Shown here piece after piece: positions 27,758 to 35,756 of a DNA stretch of 64,000 nucleotides (position 1 is the stretch's first letter; every line of letters starts with the position of its first letter). The notes below the pieces were generated by a model. It had not been told where the DNA came from. It saw nothing but the letters and a program-made list of their open reading frames with translations, and did no database searches. This DNA is from Photobacterium chitinilyticum (GTDB lineage Bacteria > Pseudomonadota > Gammaproteobacteria > Enterobacterales > Vibrionaceae): positions 549,385 to 613,384 of the forward strand of contig NZ_RJLM01000002.1 of the NCBI RefSeq assembly GCF_004104355.1, written 5' to 3'. A program made the position numbers and the translations under genes.

Positions 27758-28168
27758 TACAAGCTGTTTTTAATGTAAATCAGCCCTTAAAAATTGATGG
27801 TTTTTCATTCAATTAGTATTTAATTTGATATTTTTTGTTATTTTGAATTTTAGACAATACCTTCGACTTGCTCTTCTTGTTTCTAATTAAACATCCTCTA
27901 CTTTTATATCGATATAACTTTACTCATATCCATCAAATAATAGAAAGTTGATTGCCTTGCAATGGTTTAGTAGAGAAAAATAATTCTATTTCATTGTTCT
28001 GTAACGAACTTTATAGTTTTACTCCTTCTTGTCATCGTATGATGTTTATCAGTTCCACCTTGAAATGATAATAATGTAAATGGAGTTTGATGGTTGTTAA
28101 CTTATTGTTTCCAGTGCGTCGCGATAATAATAACAACTCTTACAGGTATACAATAAATGGAGTAAGTA
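27758..28168. promoter_or_regulatory. AT-rich promoter region of the HAAAP transporter gene
   Basis: About 400 bases without a coding frame. It must hold the transporter promoter. No operator that I can name is visible. Confidence 0.35.
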
Positions 28169-29500
28169 ATGAGTGAACAACTCAATGCAGGTACAGGTGA
28201 AATAAATCTGGGGAAGCCTTCGATATATACAAAAGCCAATATGACTGAAGCAGAGTGGAAAGAAGCAATTAAGTTCGATAGTGTTGATCTTGGTTGGATT
28301 GTCATGAGTATCGGGATGGCTGTTGGGGCCGGAATTGTTTTTCTTCCTGTTCAGGTTGGCGTGATGGGATTGTGGGTTTTTCTGCTTTCGTCTGTCATTG
28401 GCTACCCGGCGATGTACCTCTTTCAGAAACTTTTTATTAATACCCTTGCTGAGTCGAAAGAGTGTACGGATTATCCTGGTGTAATTACGGGATACTTGGG
28501 AAAAAACTGGGGGATGATTTTAGGCGCTTTATATTTTGTCATGTTGGTGATCTGGGTCTTGGTTTATTCTCTCGCAGTGACTAACGATAGTGCCTCTTAT
28601 CTCCATTCTTTCGGGGTAACTGAAGGGCATCTCAATGACAATGTATTCTATGGCTTGGGGCTGATTTGCATATTGTCATTTCTTGGCTCTAAAGGGGAGA
28701 AGCTGCTCTTCAAGCTGTCTGGGTTTATGGCCGTAACCGTTTTATCTCTGGTTGCAATCATGGGCGTATTGTTGGTTGCACGCTGGGATATGGCGAATAT
28801 TCCGCAACTCGGTGAGTGGGGTTCGATGCTTAAAGATGCAATTATTACATTGCCGTTTACGTTGACTTCTATCCTCTTTATCCAGTCACTCAGCCCAATG
28901 GTTATCTCATACCGTTCTCATGAAAAATCAATAGAGGTTGCACGCTATAAAGCATCAAGAGCGATGAAGATCGCTTTTGCTATTTTGTTTGTGATTGTGT
29001 TCTTCTTTGCGGTGTCGTTTACCTTTGCGATTAGCCAGGAGCAGGCAACAGAAGCAATGAAGCAGAACATCTCGGCATTGGCGATTATCGCGCACTATTT
29101 CCCAGGAAGTTGGGCGACAATTGCCGGTATCGTCATCAATATTTTTGCTGTTGTGACTTCGTTCTTTGGCGTATTCCTGGCATTTAAGGAAGCCTGTACC
29201 GGACTTTGTATGAACATGCTTCTTCGTAAATACAAAGAGTCACAGATTGATAAAAATCTGGTCAATAAGCTGGTGGTTGTATTTATCATTTTGATTGCGT
29301 GGGGAGCGATAGCGATTAATGCCCCCATCCTGTCTTTCACTTCAATCTGTAGCCCGGTATTTGGCTTGGTTGGCTGTTTGATTCCGGCTTACTTGGTATA
29401 CAAGGTCCCTCACTTGGCAAAGTATAAAGGGATGGCGACGAATATGATTATCGTCACCGGTATATTGCTTTGTATTTCGCCGATATTGGCATTTATCTAA
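28169..29500 (+). CDS. Amino-acid permease of the HAAAP/STP family (SdaC/TdcC/YhaO-like)
   Basis: Proton- or sodium-coupled amino-acid importer of the inner membrane, 443 residues, 11 hydrophobic segments. The first span carries DLGWIVMSIGMAVGAGIVFLPVQVG, the family's helix-breaking glycine-rich signature. LPFTLTSILFIQSLSPMVISYRSHE and TSFFGVFLAFKEACTGL are also typical of the serine/threonine transporters. Length and the N-terminal MTEAEWKEAIKFDS look closest to YhaO (reported D-serine transporter in E. coli), so serine or a related amino acid is the likely cargo. GGAG six bases before the ATG supports the start. A terminator follows. Confidence 0.88.
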   Translation: MSEQLNAGTGEINLGKPSIYTKANMTEAEWKEAIKFDSVDLGWIVMSIGMAVGAGIVFLPVQVGVMGLWVFLLSSVIGYPAMYLFQKLFINTLAESKECTDYPGVITGYLGKNWGMILGALYFVMLVIWVLVYSLAVTNDSASYLHSFGVTEGHLNDNVFYGLGLICILSFLGSKGEKLLFKLSGFMAVTVLSLVAIMGVLLVARWDMANIPQLGEWGSMLKDAIITLPFTLTSILFIQSLSPMVISYRSHEKSIEVARYKASRAMKIAFAILFVIVFFFAVSFTFAISQEQATEAMKQNISALAIIAHYFPGSWATIAGIVINIFAVVTSFFGVFLAFKEACTGLCMNMLLRKYKESQIDKNLVNKLVVVFIILIAWGAIAINAPILSFTSICSPVFGLVGCLIPAYLVYKVPHLAKYKGMATNMIIVTGILLCISPILAFI

Positions 29501-29513
29501 AAATCGAAATAGT

Positions 29514-29540
29514 AAAAAAGCGACCACTGGTCGCTTTTTT
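29514..29540 (+). terminator. Terminator after the HAAAP permease gene
   Basis: A symmetrical stem (AAAAAAGCGACC against GGTCGCTTTTTT) with a 3-base loop and a long T-tract. Confidence 0.88.
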
Positions 29541-29720
29541 TATATCTGATTAACCGCTATATACCGCGTACTTCCATTCACAGTCTTGGGTATAACTGTA
29601 TTTGGGAATGATAGTTATCGCAGAGTGTGATTTACCCTTAACTTTCAGAATGCCGGAGATTGAAAGGTTGAAAACGGTTACTGAGCCTGTATAGAATACC
29701 GCCATCATTTCTTGAGGAGT

Positions 29721-29796
29721 TTACGCCACGATGAACAACTAACACCTGACATCCTTTTTATTTTATTTTTTGGATCCTCAGGGTTAGTGGGCGTAA
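29721..29796 (+). promoter_or_regulatory. Long structured leader hairpin upstream of the ABC-F gene
   Basis: Left-arm blocks TTACGCCAC, CTAAC, CCTGA and ATCC pair in order with GGAT, TCAGG, GTTAG and GTGGGCGTAA on the right, around a loop made almost only of T (29755-29770). The whole folds as one long, bulged hairpin. The surrounding 29541-29964 gap has no gene but contains two short ATG frames in a repeated TATGTCGTT context (29878-29919, 13 codons; 29892-29912, 6 codons) that could be leader peptides. An old inverted-repeat element is the alternative. Confidence 0.45.
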
Positions 29797-29940
29797 CTTT
29801 GTCTTCGCTATTACCTATTGACTTGTATTTCATCTGGCCTCGGGCAGATAATAGTTGCAGGTGATCAGCCTCTATTTATGTCGTTCAAACTATGTCGTTT
29901 AAATTCGTCTAACAGTTGAACTAGATAGTTACCCATTGCC

Positions 29941-29957
29941 CCTGAAATAGTTTCAGG
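29941..29957 (+). promoter_or_regulatory. Hairpin overlapping the ABC-F ribosome-binding site
   Basis: CCTGAAA-TAG-TTTCAGG forms a 7-bp perfect stem whose right arm runs into the AGGAGG (29955-29960) of the ABC-F gene. Folding would hide part of the Shine-Dalgarno, a classic arrangement for translational control. Confidence 0.5.
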
Positions 29958-29964
29958 AGGTTTT

Positions 29965-31605
29965 ATGACCTTATATCATCCGTCAATTTTGGCGCAATCA
30001 CTTGCGGTTAGTCACGATAATGGTGATCCGCTGTTTAGTAACGTTAGTTTTTCGTTGGGACGTCAGATCACAGGGCTGGTTGGACGTAATGGTGTTGGTA
30101 AGTCCGTGTTGGCAGGGCTGTTGCTTGAGCAAGAAATGCCTGATAGCGGCCAGGTGATATGCAACGGAAAGATAGGTTACTTATCACAACTTACCCAATA
30201 TCAAGATCGTCAGGATCTGGGGACAATTGCTGATTTTCTCGATATTGCAGCCAGGCTAAAAGCGCTTAGGCGAATCGAGAAAGGCAGCTGTAAGCAAGCT
30301 GATTTTGATTTAGTCGAAGATGGCTGGGGAGCTTGGGATTCACTTTGCTTTCAGCTTCAAGCGATGGGCTTGCCCCCCGATCCCTTCAAGCAGTGTTCCA
30401 GTTTGAGCGGCGGAGAGCTAACGCGGCTAATGCTGTGGCAGCTATTTCGTGCCGATTACGATTATCTGATCCTCGATGAACCCTCCAATCATCTTGATCG
30501 TGCCGGTCGCCAATGGCTGATTGATCAAATGAGCGGTTTTGAGGGAGGGATCTTGCTGATCAGCCATGATCGGCTGTTGCTTGAATATGTAGAAGAGATC
30601 ATGGAGCTGACTCCAAAGGGCATTCGACACTACGGGGGAAACTATTCTTTCTACGCGCAGCAAAAGGAATTACAACACGTGGCAATAGAGCGCTCAGTGG
30701 CAAATGCTGAAAAGCAGGTGCTGCAGATCCGCAAGCAGCACCAGCGTAATCAGGAAAAAGCCCAACAACGAGCCGTGCAGGGAAACAAGGCTCGGCAATC
30801 AGGCAGCCAGCCAAAAATGTTACTCGATGGAATGAAGCAATCAGCGCAGCTGTCTGCTTCGGCACGAAAGGTCCAGTTTGCCCAGCACTTGTCTCAGGCA
30901 GAGCACAAAGCCAGTGAGCTGAAAGCCAAGTTAATACAAGTAAAGCCCCAACAGATCATGATAAACCAATCGGAGAAGCGAGTTTCTTCTGTTCTTACGC
31001 TGGTTGCTTTGCAGCTTCGCTATGGGGATAGTAAAGCGATTAATCTTAGCTTGCAGTATGGTGATAGGCTCCACCTGACAGGTAATAATGGCTGCGGTAA
31101 ATCCACCTTGCTGAAGACGATTACCGGCGAGATAACGCCTGCAATTGGTCACCTGAACTGTACAACACAGCTCTGTTATTTGGATCAGCATTTCAGTCTA
31201 CTGGACGAGCAGCAAAGTGTGTTGGATAACTTGCACCAGCTCTGTCCTGCCAAGACGCAAATTGAGCTGAGAACTATGGCGGCAGGTGCTGGCTTTCGCC
31301 GGGAGCGGGTGGAACTGCCAGTGGCGGCGCTCAGCGGTGGCGAGCGGATGAAAATCGCGATGTTGGTGGTTAGTCATCAGGAAGGCGAAACCTTGCTGTT
31401 GCTCGATGAGCCAGACAACCACCTTGATCTGGAGTCAAAGCAGTTACTGGCCCAAGCATTAGTCACTTACCAAGGCAGTTTGATCCTAATTAGCCACGAC
31501 GATGTTTTTGTTAAAGAGATTGGAGTGAATCGGACTTTAAATCTTGCTGTTGGCAAAGAGTCTGCTCCGGATAAGGCGAGTTTCTCTGAATATGGATCAT
31601 ACTGA
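29965..31605 (+). CDS. ABC-F family ATPase (ribosome-associated translation factor type)
   Basis: Soluble twin-ATPase of 546 residues without membrane segments. First cassette: Walker A GLVGRNGVGKS, signature SLSGGELTRL, Walker B LILDEPSNHLD. The interdomain linker (about 235-330) is helical and rich in Gln, Lys and Arg, as in ABC-F factors that enter the ribosomal E site. Second cassette: GNNGCGKST, ALSGGERMKIA, LLLDEPDNHLDL. It does not look like E. coli EttA, Uup, YbiT or YheS, so it is an accessory ABC-F, either a drug-protection factor or a stress factor. An AGGAGG four bases upstream and the two upstream RNA structures suggest regulated translation. Confidence 0.88.
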   Translation: MTLYHPSILAQSLAVSHDNGDPLFSNVSFSLGRQITGLVGRNGVGKSVLAGLLLEQEMPDSGQVICNGKIGYLSQLTQYQDRQDLGTIADFLDIAARLKALRRIEKGSCKQADFDLVEDGWGAWDSLCFQLQAMGLPPDPFKQCSSLSGGELTRLMLWQLFRADYDYLILDEPSNHLDRAGRQWLIDQMSGFEGGILLISHDRLLLEYVEEIMELTPKGIRHYGGNYSFYAQQKELQHVAIERSVANAEKQVLQIRKQHQRNQEKAQQRAVQGNKARQSGSQPKMLLDGMKQSAQLSASARKVQFAQHLSQAEHKASELKAKLIQVKPQQIMINQSEKRVSSVLTLVALQLRYGDSKAINLSLQYGDRLHLTGNNGCGKSTLLKTITGEITPAIGHLNCTTQLCYLDQHFSLLDEQQSVLDNLHQLCPAKTQIELRTMAAGAGFRRERVELPVAALSGGERMKIAMLVVSHQEGETLLLLDEPDNHLDLESKQLLAQALVTYQGSLILISHDDVFVKEIGVNRTLNLAVGKESAPDKASFSEYGSY

Positions 31606-31653
31606 TCAGAGTATCGAACTGATCTAGTCGAAGGATAGAGTGGGAGAAAAAAG

Positions 31654-31872
31654 GTGCTGAAGAAAATACAAGAGTTAGCTTTTTTTAAACTCTTTGGATT
31701 AATAACTGCTTACTTTATTTGTTCTTTGTTGCTCTATCATGTGCTGAAGAAGTTCGGGCATGGTGATGATCTGCTGTTTGGACTGGGTATCACTTCTGTT
31801 GCCATAACTGCCGGGCTGTTTGGAGCATTGTTTTTCATGAGAAAGAAAGGGAAGCGCAGGCCGGATCTATGA
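31654..31872 (+). CDS. Small two-helix membrane protein, unknown
   Basis: 72 residues starting at GTG (GGGAG about eight bases upstream). Two hydrophobic helices (FFKLFGLITAYFICSLLLYHVL and LFGLGITSVAITAGLFGALFFM) are separated by a polar turn KKFGHGDD, and the tail is strongly basic (RKKGKRRPDL). I do not recognise a family. It follows the ABC-F gene by 48 bases and may be cotranscribed with it. A terminator lies about 90 bases downstream. Confidence 0.6.
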   Translation: MLKKIQELAFFKLFGLITAYFICSLLLYHVLKKFGHGDDLLFGLGITSVAITAGLFGALFFMRKKGKRRPDL

Positions 31873-31963
31873 AAGGAAAAACTCAGACACTAGTCATCAC
31901 CGACTATATTTAATGTTGTAAACTCGCTAATTGTATCTTTACCTTTAAGATACTCAGTATTTT

Positions 31964-31992
31964 GCCCAGCCAGCCATGGTTGGGCTTTTGTT
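31964..31992 (+). terminator. Terminator downstream of the small membrane protein
   Basis: A 9-bp stem (GCCCAGCCA against TGGTTGGGC, one mismatch/G-T) with 4-base loop and a following CTTTTGTTT. Confidence 0.75.
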
Positions 31993-32085
31993 TCCGTCCA
32001 TTCGCTGGTCTGATTGACAGTATTGGGTATCTGGCTCATTATGAGCTTTCCTCTTAAACCTTTGAACTTTCGACAGGCTTTATCT

Positions 32086-32361
32086 ATGACGATTTCTGCG
32101 CATTACTCCGGTGTGAACATGCTCAACCAAGCACAAAGCATGGCGACAACGGCGGCGAAAGATATTCAGCAATCAAGTCTGGGTTCACCGAGTACGGTAG
32201 GGCAAATCCCTGAGGTGAAAGGATCGGCCCCAACCGGTAGCAATAGCCCTATTGATGCCAGTATTGATTTAATTCAGGCCAAGACATACAACCAGGCGGG
32301 AGCCAATGTGATCCGCCGGGCTGATGAAATGACCGGGACACTGTTAAACATGAAAGTCTAG
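32086..32361 (+). CDS. Small flagellar rod/hook C-terminal-like protein
   Basis: 91 residues from the ATG at 32086; a longer frame from a TTG at 32014 adds a stretch that looks non-coding. The N-terminal part (HYSGVNMLNQAQSMATTAAKDI) and C-terminal part (DLIQAKTYNQAGANVIRRADEMTGTLLNMKV) resemble the two helical ends of flagellar axial proteins such as FlgC, FlgG and FlgE, which pack together in the rod. The protein has only those ends with a Ser/Pro-rich middle. No other flagellar gene is nearby, so it is an orphan. Function unproven. Confidence 0.6.
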   Translation: MTISAHYSGVNMLNQAQSMATTAAKDIQQSSLGSPSTVGQIPEVKGSAPTGSNSPIDASIDLIQAKTYNQAGANVIRRADEMTGTLLNMKV

Positions 32362-32384
32362 ATATCCTCTGATGGCGATTACTT

Positions 32385-33038
32385 TTACTTCCTAGCGGTA
32401 ATGCTGCGATAGGCCATGTCAGTCAGGTAGTCGTTTAATCTGTGTGATGCAGCGACGGCTTCTTCTGTATCGGTATGGCTGACGGCTCTTAATACGGAGG
32501 CATGCAGTGACGAAGCTTCTGTTAAATCCGAGGTGTCATTTTTATAAGCAAACCAGAATCGACGCGATAGCCCCTGTAGCGGTGCCATTGCAAGCTGCAG
32601 ATATTCATTGCTTGCCGCTTTGACCAACAAGGTGTGGATCTGTTTTAGCAGCCCCGCATACGTCAAGTCATCTTTATTCATTGCACACTCTTCCAGGCTT
32701 GACGCCAGTTCGAGCATTTGTTGTTTTTCTTGTACTGTTGCGCGAGATGCCGCATAGCTAACACATAGCGCTTCAATATCCCGGCGGACTTCTAAGATTT
32801 TTAGCTGGCTTTCTACAGAAATAGCCGGGATCTGGATCCCGCGACGAGGGTGAATTTCAGCCATCCGTTCATAAGACAACCTCTGCAATGCCTCTCTTAC
32901 CGGCGTTCTGCCAAGCCCCAGGCTTTCGGCTAGCTGCTTTTCGCTGACCATACTCCCAGGTTCAAGTTCCCGAAAAATAATCATGCGCTCTAACTGGTTG
33001 TATGCAACCTCTGTCTTATTTATCGAACCCATAGTCAT
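32385..33038 (-). CDS. GntR-family transcriptional regulator, FadR/FCD subfamily
   Basis: 217-residue repressor-type regulator. The winged helix (about 8-75) contains LEPGSMVSEKQLAESLGLGRTPVREALQRL, a text-book GntR motif. The all-helical FCD effector domain follows (LEVRRDIEALCVSYAA; HTLLVKAASNEYL; LHASVLRAV), with histidines that often bind a metal and a carboxylate ligand. It diverges from a flavoprotein-enolase-BCCT operon and most likely controls it in response to a carboxylic-acid intermediate. Palindromic sites in the shared control region are candidate operators. Confidence 0.88.
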   Translation of the reverse strand: MTMGSINKTEVAYNQLERMIIFRELEPGSMVSEKQLAESLGLGRTPVREALQRLSYERMAEIHPRRGIQIPAISVESQLKILEVRRDIEALCVSYAASRATVQEKQQMLELASSLEECAMNKDDLTYAGLLKQIHTLLVKAASNEYLQLAMAPLQGLSRRFWFAYKNDTSDLTEASSLHASVLRAVSHTDTEEAVAASHRLNDYLTDMAYRSITARK

Positions 33039-33138
33039 TGTTGTCTTATTCCCTCAGGCAATATTTTAGTGAGCGATCTCACGATCAGGACAATTGCCAT
33101 TGTATCACACAAAGATCAGGAATATATTCAAAACACAC

Positions 33139-33165
33139 AACTGATATATCAGATGACTATCAGTT
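33139..33165. promoter_or_regulatory. Candidate GntR operator in the divergent control region
   Basis: AACTGATA, TATCAG and TATCAGTT stand in tandem: the first two form a perfect 12-bp palindrome CTGATATATCAG (33141-33152), and the first and third form a second 8-bp dyad. They lie 20-46 bases before the flavoprotein start, between two divergent genes, where a local repressor would bind. Confidence 0.45.
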
Positions 33166-33184
33166 ATCTATTAGTGAGGTAGTA

Positions 33185-34540
33185 ATGAAAGATTGGAAAA
33201 TTGTTCACCGATTTGAGGCTGTGCCGGATCTACCGGTGTTGGCTGAAGTTGATGTTCTGGTGATTGGTGGTGGGGCTGCAGGTGTTGCAGCTGCGGACAC
33301 TGCCGGACGCATGGGCAAGAACACTTGGCTGATTGAAAAGTACGGCTTCTGTGGTGGTGCGGCGGTGGCCGGACTATCAGGTACTATCTGCGGTATGTAT
33401 ATGGCAAGTGATGATCCTGCTGCGCAACCGGAGCAGGTCGTATTTGGTTTTACCGAGCGCTTCCGTCAGGCACTGGCCGATAAAGGCGGCGTAACCGGAC
33501 CTCAGCGTTACGGCAAAACGTATACCGTGACGCATGATCCTCTGATGTGGCGTGAAGTGGCGGATGACTTCCTTGAGCAAGCCGGTGTAACCACTTTATT
33601 TCATACTGCCGTAACTGGCGTGATTATGGATGGCGATGCATTTGAAGGGGTTGTGATTGAATCAAATGCCGGTCAAAGCGTGATCCTCGCCAAGATGATA
33701 GTGGATGCATCTGGTGATGCCGCTGTCATTGCTCGGGCTGGAATGGAGCATTACTTTGGTGACAATGGCCGTATCCAAAACCCGACTATGTTCTTCCGTA
33801 TCGCGGGTGTCGATATGGATAAATACCTTGAGTACTACGGTGATGACACTATTTGTCCGCCGAAAGTGACCGAAAATATTCTGGCCGCAAATCAACAAGA
33901 CGGCTACGACCTGCCTCGCCATAAAATCTGGATTTTCCCCACGACTCGCCCGGGCGAGCTGATGGTAAACGCAACGCGCCTCGCCGGGCAGGATGGCCGA
34001 GTGTTGAATGTCATCGATCCGCAAGACTTCACTGAAGCCGAGGTGTTTGGCCGTCGCCAGGTTCGTGGTTATGCCAAGTTTCTTAATCATTATGTACCAG
34101 GATGCGAGGACGCCTACGTAGTAGATACCGGGGTCGAGGTCGGTATTCGCCAGACTCGCTCTATTGTCGGCGTCGAAACACTGACCAATGACGACGTCGT
34201 AAACTGCCGCAAGCGGAAAGACGGTATCTGCCGTACGCCGTGGCCAATCGAGCTGCACTCCGGTGACAAACCGAAATTGCACTGGTTGCTCGATGATTAT
34301 TATGACGTACCGTTCAACACACTGGTTCCGGTTGTTGGCGAGAACATTATTGTTGCCGGGCGGAGCCTCAGCGCAGAGCACGAAGCGCTTGCGTCCGCAC
34401 GGGTGACAGCCCAATGTTTTGAGTATGGGCATGCGGCGGGTATCGCTGCTGTCAAAGCGATTGACGAAAATAAACGAATCCGAGACCTGAAAGGCGAGGA
34501 TATCCGCTCTACTATGACTGAAAATGGTAGTGCCCTGTAA
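33185..34540 (+). CDS. FAD-dependent oxidoreductase (FAD_oxidored type)
   Basis: 451-residue flavoprotein, start at 33185 with GAGG upstream (an upstream in-frame ATG at 33038 would overlap the regulator's start and adds unlike sequence). The N-terminus has the FAD motif VDVLVIGGGAAGVAAADTAGRMGKNTWLIEK followed by FCGGAAVAGLSG, characteristic of the PF12831-like group. A second family block, IVDASGDAAVIARAG, and VGIRQTRSIVG occur later. The substrate is unknown. First gene of an operon with an enolase-superfamily enzyme (10 bases downstream) and a BCCT carrier, so it probably oxidises an intermediate in breakdown of a betaine-like compound (inference). Confidence 0.85.
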   Translation: MKDWKIVHRFEAVPDLPVLAEVDVLVIGGGAAGVAAADTAGRMGKNTWLIEKYGFCGGAAVAGLSGTICGMYMASDDPAAQPEQVVFGFTERFRQALADKGGVTGPQRYGKTYTVTHDPLMWREVADDFLEQAGVTTLFHTAVTGVIMDGDAFEGVVIESNAGQSVILAKMIVDASGDAAVIARAGMEHYFGDNGRIQNPTMFFRIAGVDMDKYLEYYGDDTICPPKVTENILAANQQDGYDLPRHKIWIFPTTRPGELMVNATRLAGQDGRVLNVIDPQDFTEAEVFGRRQVRGYAKFLNHYVPGCEDAYVVDTGVEVGIRQTRSIVGVETLTNDDVVNCRKRKDGICRTPWPIELHSGDKPKLHWLLDDYYDVPFNTLVPVVGENIIVAGRSLSAEHEALASARVTAQCFEYGHAAGIAAVKAIDENKRIRDLKGEDIRSTMTENGSAL

Positions 34541-34550
34541 GGAGAACATC

Positions 34551-35675
34551 ATGAAAGATACCGTGATCAAACGAGTTGAACTGTACGCTGTTGCTGACCG
34601 TGACGCTCCGCCGATTCCTTGGGCTGATAACCAGGAACCATTGCTCTATACCAATAATATCGTTCGTATCATCTGTAACGACGGTACCGAAGGGGTGGGT
34701 GCTACGATCAGTTACACCGAAAATGACTTCGATCGCTGCATTATCGAAGCTATGCGTACAATCGTCCCGGGCCTGATCGGTAAAAACCCGCTGATGACCG
34801 AAGAGCTCTATTCATGGCTGCAGGCGCGTTGCTCATGGGGGGGACTACCGGCAAAATCTCCGATTGATATCGCCGCCTGGGACATCAAGGCGAGAAAAGC
34901 AGGCATGCCATTGTACATGCTGCTCGGCGGAGCCCGCCACAAGATGCTCTCTTACGCTTCGACACCAATGTTTGATACCGTTGAAGACTACTTCCCGTAT
35001 GTTGATGACTGCATCGAGCATGGCTTTACCGCGATTAAGCTGCACTGCTACTGCGTATATGAGAAAGACGTCAAACTGGTCAATGCCATTCAGGAGCGCT
35101 ATGGCCATACTGGTGTCCGTTTCATGCTGGATACTGCCACTTTCTACACGCCTGCTGAGGCGATGAAAATGGCCAAGTTAATGGAAAGCTACGACTGGGA
35201 ATGGCTGGAAGCCCCGGTTTCCGATTATGACTACAAGACCTACCAGCGTCTGGTTGATAAAACGGATCTGGAAATCTCCAGCCACGGCAACTGTCTGCTC
35301 ACCTTGCAGGAAGTCACCTATGCCCTAGGTAACGGTTTCTGGTCTGATGTTCGCCAGGATGCTACTGTATGTGGTGGTATCACGCCGCTGAACAAATGCT
35401 TTGCTATTGCAGAAGGTCACTCGAAGAATCTTGAGATCCAAAGCATGGGATATACCATTACCCAGGCTGCCAATTTGCATGTGGCACTGGCTCACCATAA
35501 CTGCAAGTTCTTCGAGCAGTTTTACCCGTATGAAAGCTCCGAGCTGGCATCAAAGACGCAGATCCGTACCGATAAGGATGGTTATGTCCATGCACCAGAA
35601 GGCAATGGTCTGGGCGTGGAAATGGATTGGGATGCTGTTCGGGAAAGCTCGGTAGCTCATTATATTTTCGAATAA
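34551..35675 (+). CDS. Enolase-superfamily enzyme, mandelate racemase/muconate lactonizing type
   Basis: 374 residues, start fixed by GGAG at 34541. It abstracts a proton next to a carboxylate on a Mg2+-bound acid. Barrel motifs seen: AAWDIKARKAGMPLYMLLGG, AIKLHCYC (Lys163, His165), metal ligands Asp194 (MLDTA) and Glu220 (LEAPV), then SSHGNCLL where a third acidic ligand is usual, and Asp270 in RQDATVCGGIT. The last general-base position reads EIQSMG rather than the SSH of mandelate racemase. The catalytic set is therefore not that of a standard sugar-acid dehydratase, and the reaction (racemase, epimerase or dehydratase) cannot be assigned. Cotranscribed with the flavoprotein and BCCT genes. 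Confidence 0.85.
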   Translation: MKDTVIKRVELYAVADRDAPPIPWADNQEPLLYTNNIVRIICNDGTEGVGATISYTENDFDRCIIEAMRTIVPGLIGKNPLMTEELYSWLQARCSWGGLPAKSPIDIAAWDIKARKAGMPLYMLLGGARHKMLSYASTPMFDTVEDYFPYVDDCIEHGFTAIKLHCYCVYEKDVKLVNAIQERYGHTGVRFMLDTATFYTPAEAMKMAKLMESYDWEWLEAPVSDYDYKTYQRLVDKTDLEISSHGNCLLTLQEVTYALGNGFWSDVRQDATVCGGITPLNKCFAIAEGHSKNLEIQSMGYTITQAANLHVALAHHNCKFFEQFYPYESSELASKTQIRTDKDGYVHAPEGNGLGVEMDWDAVRESSVAHYIFE

Positions 35676-35756
35676 TTATAACAATACCTTTAATTAGCAA
35701 TGGAAATTCCGCTTCCATATATCCACCGGGACAATATGGAAGTGGTTTACTAATAA

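Noticed and set aside
33662-34570. 302-codon open frame on the minus strand
   Set aside because: It lies wholly antisense to the flavoprotein gene and has no family resemblance; the plus-strand protein has clear FAD motifs.
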